Positions 6,396 to 11,597 of a stretch of DNA of 11,597 nt are shown piece after piece; the first letter of the stretch is position 1, and each line of letters opens with the position of its first letter. The position numbers and the translations under genes are program-made. The DNA comes from Opitutales bacterium (lineage in GTDB: Bacteria > Verrucomicrobiota > Verrucomicrobiia > Opitutales > T3Sed10-336). The notes beneath the pieces are model-generated. The model saw only the letters and a list, made by a program, of their open reading frames with translations. It searched no databases and was not told where the DNA came from. Location of the stretch: NCBI GenBank assembly GCA_007132315.1, contig SLOW01000058.1, forward strand, positions 1 through 11,597. The letters run 5' to 3'.

Positions 6396-8972
6396 ATGAC
6401 CAGAGCCTATCTGCCGGACGCCGATCCCGCGTTCCTGCTCAAACCGTTTTTTGAGGAAGCACTCTTTCGGGAGACCCTGGAAAACGGCCTGGTGACGGTT
6501 GTCAAGCCGGACTCCGCCGTCGCCCTGGTCTCGGTTCAGGTGTGGGTGAAGACAGGGAGCATCCACGAAGGGGAATGCCTCGGCTCCGGCCTTTCCCATT
6601 TCGTGGAACACATGGTCTTCAAGGGCACCCGCAAACGGCTCGGCCCGCAGATCGCCGCGGAAGTTCAGGCCCATGGTGGCAGCATGAACGCCTACACCAC
6701 CTTCGACCGGACGGTGTACTACATCGACATTCCCAGCGAGCACCTGGATGTGGCGCTCGACGTCCTGGCCGACACGGTCTTCGACGCCACGCTCCCCGAG
6801 GTGGAGGTGGACCGGGAGCGCGACGTCATCCTGCGGGAAATCGACATGGGGGTTGACGATCCAGACCGGACCCTGACCCAGGCCCTGTTCTCCACCGCCT
6901 TTCGCGAACACCCGTATCGCTATCCGGTGATCGGACACCGGCAGGTGTTCGAAGGGGTGGGGCGTGAGGAGCTGGCCGCCTACTACGGAGCTCGTTACCT
7001 GCCCAACAACGCCGTGCTCATCGTCGCCGGCGATGTCGATCCGGAGACGGCTCGCGAGAAAATCGGCGCCGCGTTCGGGGGATTTCCGCGCCGCCGGCTG
7101 GCGCCGTTTGTCGTGCCCTACGAACCCGAGCAAACGGCCCGCCGCGAGGACCGGCTCTACCGGGACGTCAATCTCTCGCGGTGCAGCCTGGCTTACAAGA
7201 TTCCGGGCCTCCACCACAAAGACGCCCCGGCCCTGGACATTCTCGCCGCCATTCTCGGCAACGGGAAGAGTTCGATCCTGTGGAAGGAACTCCGCGAGGA
7301 GCGGCAATTGGTGCACGATATCGACGCCATGACCTGGAAGCCTCCCGCCGGGGGGTTGCTGGGGATATCGTTCACCGCCGATCCGGACAAACGCGCGGAA
7401 GCGGCGAAGGCGGTGGTGGCGGTGATCGACGAGGCGCTGGTGGCGGGTTTCTCCCCGGCGCTGGCGGCCAAATCGGTTCGCCAGGCGATCGTTTCGGAAA
7501 TCAACGTCCGCAAGACGGTGAGCGGCCAGGGTTCCCGCCTCGGCCTGGCCGAGGTGGTGGCTGGCGATTTGGGTTTTTCACGCGCTTACCTGCAACGCCT
7601 GGCCGCGGTTGACGCCCGGCACCTCGCCGCGCTGGGCCGCCGGTATCTGCGCGAGGAAAAACTGACGGTGGTCTCGGTCGATCCCCGGAGTTCCCGTCCG
7701 GCGAGCGCGAACGGACGGGGCCGCGCTGCAGCGCGGATGGAATTCCGCGAAAAAAACCTGTCCAACGGCGCCCGCCTGCTCTGGCGACCCAACAGCCGTC
7801 TGCCAAACATCCACCTGCGGCTGGTCGCGCTCGGGGGCGGTTTGTACGAGGATCCTGCCCGCCGGGGCCTGACCTCGCTGCTCGCGACTCTGCTCACCCG
7901 CGACACGCGCAAACGGTCGGCGGGCGAGGTCTCCGAAGAGATCGAGACGCTGGGGGGCGCTTTTTCCGAGTTTTCCGGCAACAATACCTTTGGCCTCGCA
8001 CTGGAAACCCTGCCGGCGGATTTCGACATCGCCGTCGATCTGCTGGACCAGGCGATCCGTTGTCCGGTGTTCCAGGAGGACACGTTCCGCCGCGAACAGA
8101 ACGCTCTGCTGGCCGAAATTCGCGAGGAACTCGACGATATTCAGTATTTCGGCATGCGGCGCCTGCGGGCTTTGTTTTTCGGAGATCACCCGCTGGGCAT
8201 CGACGAAACCGGTACGTTGGAGAGCGTGCCGGCGATTGGCCGCGAGGATCTCGCCGATCACTATGGACGCCTGGTCCGTCCCGGCAACCTGGTCCTGTGT
8301 GTGGCCGGCGACCTCGAGGCCGCCGGCGGATTGGATCGCTTGGAAGCCTTCCTGGAAGAGCTCCCGGGGGAGCCTTTCGCGCATCGGGAGATTCCGTTTG
8401 CCGGCCCCCCCCGTCCCGGAACGTATCGGGAGTTTCTGCCCCGGGAACAGGCTGTCGTCTTGCAGGGGTTTCCGGACTGCGGTGTGACGGGTGGGGATTT
8501 CCGTGTCGGCGAAGTACTCGACGCGGTTCTTAGCGGAATGGCGAGCCGGCTGTTTGAGCGCGTTCGCGAAGAACTCGGACTTGCTTATTATGTGGGAGCG
8601 GGACGTGTTTCCGGTTTGCGCGAGGGCATGTTCCACTTGTACGCCGGCACCCATCCGGGCGCCGCGGAACAAGTCCTGAACGAAATGGACGCCGAGCTCG
8701 ACCGCATTCGCGGCGGGGGTGTGACCGAGGAGGAATTGGCACGCTGCCGCGTCCGTTTGAAGGCGCGCCGGCGCACCGCCCAACAAACCAATGCTTCACG
8801 GGCCATCTTGGCCGGGCTCAACGCTGTTTACGGTCTTCCCGTGAATGACGACCACGAGTACGACAGCAGCATCGACGCGGTGGGCCGTGACGAATTGGCG
8901 GCATTCTCCCAACAACACCTCCGGGAAGACCAAAAAGTCTCCCTTACCGTGTCCCCGGAGGAGACGACCTGA
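6396..8972 (+). CDS. M16 family zinc metallopeptidase, fused double-length (pitrilysin-like)
   Basis: An 858-residue protein made of two M16 halves in one chain. The N-terminal half carries the inverted zinc motif HxxEH at H68-x-x-E71-H72 ('SHFVEHMVFKGT') and the distal zinc-ligand glutamate E148 in 'ILREIDMG', 76 residues after H72, as the family expects. Its companion domain includes 'SSILWKELREERQLVHDI' (about 290-310). The C-terminal half begins near residue 448 ('FREKNLSNGARLLW'). It has lost the zinc motif: 'GLTSLLATLL' stands at the equivalent place. It keeps the substrate-side R724 and Y731 in 'VREELGLAYYVG'. This active-plus-inactive layout forms the closed peptide-degrading chamber of M16 enzymes. 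No signal peptide is evident, so a cytoplasmic site is likely unless export is non-classical. GGAG at 6385-6388 precedes the ATG at good spacing. The gene follows the Minf_1886 gene by 16 bp and ends 31 bp from the convergent dehydrogenase. Confidence 0.95.
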   Translation: MTRAYLPDADPAFLLKPFFEEALFRETLENGLVTVVKPDSAVALVSVQVWVKTGSIHEGECLGSGLSHFVEHMVFKGTRKRLGPQIAAEVQAHGGSMNAYTTFDRTVYYIDIPSEHLDVALDVLADTVFDATLPEVEVDRERDVILREIDMGVDDPDRTLTQALFSTAFREHPYRYPVIGHRQVFEGVGREELAAYYGARYLPNNAVLIVAGDVDPETAREKIGAAFGGFPRRRLAPFVVPYEPEQTARREDRLYRDVNLSRCSLAYKIPGLHHKDAPALDILAAILGNGKSSILWKELREERQLVHDIDAMTWKPPAGGLLGISFTADPDKRAEAAKAVVAVIDEALVAGFSPALAAKSVRQAIVSEINVRKTVSGQGSRLGLAEVVAGDLGFSRAYLQRLAAVDARHLAALGRRYLREEKLTVVSVDPRSSRPASANGRGRAAARMEFREKNLSNGARLLWRPNSRLPNIHLRLVALGGGLYEDPARRGLTSLLATLLTRDTRKRSAGEVSEEIETLGGAFSEFSGNNTFGLALETLPADFDIAVDLLDQAIRCPVFQEDTFRREQNALLAEIREELDDIQYFGMRRLRALFFGDHPLGIDETGTLESVPAIGREDLADHYGRLVRPGNLVLCVAGDLEAAGGLDRLEAFLEELPGEPFAHREIPFAGPPRPGTYREFLPREQAVVLQGFPDCGVTGGDFRVGEVLDAVLSGMASRLFERVREELGLAYYVGAGRVSGLREGMFHLYAGTHPGAAEQVLNEMDAELDRIRGGGVTEEELARCRVRLKARRRTAQQTNASRAILAGLNAVYGLPVNDDHEYDSSIDAVGRDELAAFSQQHLREDQKVSLTVSPEETT

Positions 8973-9007
8973 CCCGTCGCGAGGAGTTGATAAACGAACC
9001 GGGTCAG
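8969..9007. terminator. Inverted repeat holding both stop codons of a convergent gene pair
   Basis: CTGACCCG (8969-8976) and CGGGTCAG (9000-9007) are a perfect 8-bp inverted repeat around a 23-nt spacer. The left arm contains the TGA of the M16 gene (8970-8972); the right arm contains, on the minus strand, the TGA of the dehydrogenase (9004-9006). It could serve as a bidirectional terminator or 3'-end stabiliser. There is no U-tract, and the long loop weakens it as a classical terminator. Confidence 0.4.
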
Positions 9008-10062
9008 ATGTCGATCACCGCTTTGATGAGGTTGTCCCCGTAGCGCAGGTTCAGGGCGAATGCTTGCGGCGTTTGTTGCAGAGGGAAGCGGTGGGTGACC
9101 AAATCGTCCAGGGCCACGCCACGCTCGCCGCGGGCGGCGAGATCGATGGCGCGCGGATACGTGTGTTTCATGCGCCGGACGAAGATCAGACTCAATCCCT
9201 TCCGGCGGGCCGGGGAGTGGGACAGCACGGTGTCACCCCGACCTGGGATGCCGACCAGCATGACCCGGGCGCCCGGAGCGGCGATGTCGATCGCCGGCGG
9301 CAGGGCCGGTCCGGTCCAGGCGCATTCGAACACCAGGTCGAACCCGCGCCCGCCCGAGATCTCCCGCGCTTCCGCGACGGACTCCTGAGCCGCGGTTTCC
9401 AGAACCTCGTCCGCTCCCCATCGGCGGGCCATCTCTGCCCGGGCGGCGATCGGTTCGATGCCCGCGACCTGCGAGGCGCCGGCGAGCCGGCACAGCCGCA
9501 GGATTTTTAATCCGATCGGACCGCACCCGATCACAGCGACGCGGCGGCCGAGCAGGTTTCCGCTCAGTTCCAGCGCGTGGAGCGCCACCCCGAGCGGCTC
9601 CAGGAGCGCGCCGGCGGCGTCGCCGATCGTATCCGGAATGGAAAAACAATTGCGGGCGCTCACGGTCAGACGTTCGCGCAACGCGCCGTCAAAACCCGGC
9701 AGACCGATGAAGGTGTGATGCGGGCACAGGTTGACGTCGCCGCGTTCACACCACTCGCAGCGGTGACAGGGGATGTGCGGTTCGACCGCGACCCGGCGGC
9801 CCGGCGCGAGAGTCTCGCCCAGGCCGTCCCGCGCGCGGGGGCCGGCCGCGACAATTTCTCCCATAAATTCGTGCCCGGGCACCACAGGTTGGCCCCGGCC
9901 GATATCGCCGATGTGTCCTTCCTGATACAGGTGAAGATCGGAACCGCAGATACCGACCGAACGAACGCGAACCGTGACTTCGTCGTCCCCGGGCGGCGGA
10001 ACTTCTGGATAGTCCTCCCGGAGCTCAAAGCGCTCCGGTCCCAGCAAACACATGGCTTTCAT
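9004..10062 (-). CDS. Zinc-dependent medium-chain alcohol/polyol dehydrogenase
   Basis: A 352-residue MDR-superfamily oxidoreductase, typical in length for the sorbitol/threonine dehydrogenase branch. Catalytic zinc ligands are C39 ('GICGSDLH'), H64-E65 ('PGHEFMGE') and E155 ('LLEPLGVALHA', the polyol-dehydrogenase form). The structural zinc lobe has C99, C102, C105 and C113. The Rossmann motif is G179-x-G181-x-x-G184 in 'VIGCGPIGL', and an acidic E203 at the end of the second strand favours NAD over NADP. The product name stays general because the sequence does not fix the substrate. The sequence fits L-iditol/sorbitol-type enzymes better than E. coli Tdh, despite the ilvA neighbour. I chose the ATG at 10062, where similarity begins ('MKAMCLLGPERF'). 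Extending to 10236 adds 58 low-complexity residues translated from the intergenic repeat. It has the same orientation as ilvA, but the 221-bp gap suggests its own promoter. Confidence 0.92.
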   Translation of the reverse strand: MKAMCLLGPERFELREDYPEVPPPGDDEVTVRVRSVGICGSDLHLYQEGHIGDIGRGQPVVPGHEFMGEIVAAGPRARDGLGETLAPGRRVAVEPHIPCHRCEWCERGDVNLCPHHTFIGLPGFDGALRERLTVSARNCFSIPDTIGDAAGALLEPLGVALHALELSGNLLGRRVAVIGCGPIGLKILRLCRLAGASQVAGIEPIAARAEMARRWGADEVLETAAQESVAEAREISGGRGFDLVFECAWTGPALPPAIDIAAPGARVMLVGIPGRGDTVLSHSPARRKGLSLIFVRRMKHTYPRAIDLAARGERGVALDDLVTHRFPLQQTPQAFALNLRYGDNLIKAVIDI

Positions 10063-10283
10063 CACGGTATCATGGCCGGGAACAACGAGGCTTGTCAGGC
10101 GAAAACGTGGGGCGTGGGGCGAGGGGCGTGGGACGAGGTGGTGGTGTTCCGGAAATGGGGATCTTATGTAGGCCTGTCCGTGAGGACCGGGGGAACGGAT
10201 TACTGCGGGAAGAGGGGGACCGGTGGTCGCCGCCATCCACGCGGCTCCGGGCCGTGAGCGCGCCGGCGAGGGCGATTGGAACC
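10063..10283. other. Intergenic region between ilvA and the dehydrogenase gene
   Basis: 221 bp separating two minus-strand genes. Apart from the heptamer repeat it holds no recognisable gene. No convincing ilvA terminator hairpin is visible on the minus strand. A possible -10-like TAAGAT lies near 10160 on the minus strand, but it lacks a matching -35, so I do not call a promoter. Confidence 0.5.
10106..10140. repeat. Heptamer tandem repeat (five units) with G-quadruplex potential
   Basis: Five consecutive 7-mers: CGTGGGG, CGTGGGG, CGAGGGG, CGTGGGA, CGAGGTG. On the plus strand the first four units provide G-runs of 4, 4, 4 and 3 separated by 3-nt loops (10109-10132), which satisfies the usual G-quadruplex rule. 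The repeat lies 44 bp upstream of the dehydrogenase start. The plus strand is the template for that gene, so its transcript would be C-rich here. Confidence 0.7.
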
Positions 10284-11597
10284 TCAGTTTCCGAGAAACA
10301 GCCGGTAGGCGGGATCCGCGGTGACCTCTTGATGGCGGAAACCGACCTCCCGGAGCATGGTGCGAAAGCGGGGCATTTGAGCATTCGCGATCTGGACGCC
10401 CATCAGGACGCGCCCGTGCGAGGCGCCGTGGTTGCGGTAGTGGAACAGGGTGATGCTCCAGTGGGAACCGATCGACATCAGAAAGCGCAGCAGGGCGCCG
10501 GGACGTTCGGGGAACTCGAAATGGAAGACCTTCTCGTCTGCGATGTCCGGCGCGTGGCCCCCGACCATGTGCCGGACGTGTTGTTTCGCCAGATCGTTCT
10601 TCGTCAGATCGGTCACCCGGTACCCTTTGCGTTCGAGTTCGCGCGCCAGGTTGTGCCGTTCGCCGCCGCCGGCGGTCACCTGGATGCCCACGAAGACACG
10701 GGCTTCCTCCGGATCGGCGTAACGGTAGTTGAACTCGGTGATTCCGCGTTTGCCCAGGGCGCCGATAAAACGGCGAAAACTTCCGGGGCGTTCCGGGATC
10801 GCCACCGCGAAAACCGCTTCGCGTTGTTCGCCGACTTCGGTGCGCTCCGAGACATAGCGCAACCGGTCGAAATTCACGTTGGCCCCACTGATGATGCTGA
10901 TGAGCGATTGCCCTCGCAACCGCCTGCCGGCGATGTGTTTCTTCATGCCCGCGACGGCGAGCGCGCCCGCCGGCTCGGCGATCGACCGGGTGTCTTCGAA
11001 AACGTCCTTGATCGCGGCGCAGATTTCATCGGCGTTGACCGTGACACAATCGTCCACCGCGTGGCGGCAGATCGCCCAGGGATGGCGACCGACCCGGCCG
11101 ACGGCCGCGCCTTCCGCGAAGAGGCCGACGGTTTTCAGAGCGATCCGCTTTTTAGCCTTCAGAGCCGCGTGCAGGCAGGCGGAATCCTCAGGTTCGACGC
11201 CGATGATGCGCACCGACGGGCGGAGGTATTTCAGGTAGGCGGCGATACCGGCTATGAGCCCGCCGCCGCCCACAGGGACGAATACGGCGTCAAACGAGCC
11301 GCTGAATTGGCGCACCAACTCCATGGCGATGGTTCCCTGGCCGGCGATCACGTCTTCGTCGTCGAAGGGCGGGATGTAGGTGTATCCGTGCCGGCGAATC
11401 AGTTCCCCGGCGTGGCTTGCGGCTTCATCGAACGAGTCCCCCTTGAGGACCACCCGGGCTTTGCGCGAACGGACCAGGTTGACTTTGATCTCGGGGGTGG
11501 TGCGCGGCATCACGATCACCGCGCGTACTCCCAGACGAGCCGCGGCGAGTGCCACGCCCTGCGCGTGGTTGCCGGCCGAGGCCGCGATCACACCGCG
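10284..11597 (-). CDS. ilvA: Threonine ammonia-lyase, biosynthetic (5' end outside window)
   Basis: PLP-dependent threonine deaminase, converting L-threonine to 2-oxobutanoate and ammonia, the first committed step of isoleucine synthesis. The frame is open to the window edge, with 437 visible codons before the TGA whose complement lies at 10284-10286. About the first 70-80 residues, including the Schiff-base lysine, are outside. Visible catalytic-domain signatures are 'SAGNHAQG' right at the edge (PLP ring contact), 'GQGTIAMEL', and the phosphate-binding glycine loop 'VPVGGGGLIAG'; 'SIISGANVNFDRLRYVSER' closes the catalytic domain. Two ACT-like regulatory domains follow: 'EAVFAVAIPERPGSFRRFIGAL' (about 10820-10670) and 'EKVFHFEFPERPGALLRFLMSI' (about 10540-10390). 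This is the long, isoleucine-regulated biosynthetic form rather than the short catabolic TdcB type. Allosteric feedback by isoleucine/valine is family knowledge. Identification is very secure. Confidence 0.97.
   Translation of the reverse strand, partial: RGVIAASAGNHAQGVALAAARLGVRAVIVMPRTTPEIKVNLVRSRKARVVLKGDSFDEAASHAGELIRRHGYTYIPPFDDEDVIAGQGTIAMELVRQFSGSFDAVFVPVGGGGLIAGIAAYLKYLRPSVRIIGVEPEDSACLHAALKAKKRIALKTVGLFAEGAAVGRVGRHPWAICRHAVDDCVTVNADEICAAIKDVFEDTRSIAEPAGALAVAGMKKHIAGRRLRGQSLISIISGANVNFDRLRYVSERTEVGEQREAVFAVAIPERPGSFRRFIGALGKRGITEFNYRYADPEEARVFVGIQVTAGGGERHNLARELERKGYRVTDLTKNDLAKQHVRHMVGGHAPDIADEKVFHFEFPERPGALLRFLMSIGSHWSITLFHYRNHGASHGRVLMGVQIANAQMPRFRTMLREVGFRHQEVTADPAYRLFLGN

Noticed and set aside
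10063..10236. 58-residue N-terminal extension of the dehydrogenase
   Set aside because: The extension is translated from the heptamer repeat and other non-conserved intergenic sequence; MDR similarity starts exactly at the ATG at 10062.
9004..11597. Threonine catabolism pair (ilvA plus Tdh)
   Set aside because: The dehydrogenase has the polyol-type 'EPLGVALHA' segment and its substrate is not fixed; the ilvA form is biosynthetic, and the 221-bp gap argues against an operon.

Overview
The window comes from a GC-rich bacterial chromosome, most probably Verrucomicrobiota. Two genes point that way. One at 5924-6379 reads as a Minf_1886-family protein, a family named after the verrucomicrobium Methylacidiphilum. 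The large secreted protein at 2583-5252 ends in a C-terminal module (an 'NFLRYAFALDP' start followed by a Y-R-V-E-V-S-x-D-L-x-x-W stretch) that I associate with exported verrucomicrobial proteins. This is a family-level judgement from memory, not a database result.

Layout. Positions 1-859 (+) are the 3' part of trpS (tryptophanyl-tRNA synthetase). A tRNA-Lys(UUU) follows at 977-1048 (-). Positions 1166 to about 1822 hold a relic tyrosine recombinase (integrase) that has lost its middle domain and its catalytic end. About 700 bp of unassigned, low-information sequence follow (1823-2582). At 2583-5252 (+) is an 889-residue exported protein built from two alternating repeat modules. A Fur-family metalloregulator lies at 5297-5761 (-), divergent from a probable two-gene unit on the + strand: Minf_1886-family protein (5924-6379) and a double-length M16 zinc peptidase (6396-8972). 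On the minus strand are a zinc-dependent medium-chain dehydrogenase (9004-10062) and the 3' part of ilvA, biosynthetic threonine deaminase (10284-11597).

How the genes relate. Most of the window is ordinary core metabolism and housekeeping (trpS, tRNA-Lys, ilvA, dehydrogenase). The accessory part lies between the tRNA and the Fur gene: a dead integration relic and a lineage-specific secreted repeat protein. The Fur / Minf_1886 / M16 arrangement is the only cluster whose layout hints at shared function. All three convergent gene junctions (trpS/tRNA, secreted protein/fur, M16/dehydrogenase) carry a perfect or near-perfect inverted repeat without a U-tract. The intergenic DNA upstream of the dehydrogenase carries a heptamer tandem repeat whose G-runs fit a G-quadruplex motif. 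I found no CRISPR array, intact mobile element, toxin-antitoxin pair or defence system. The window does not show a clearly new multi-gene system.
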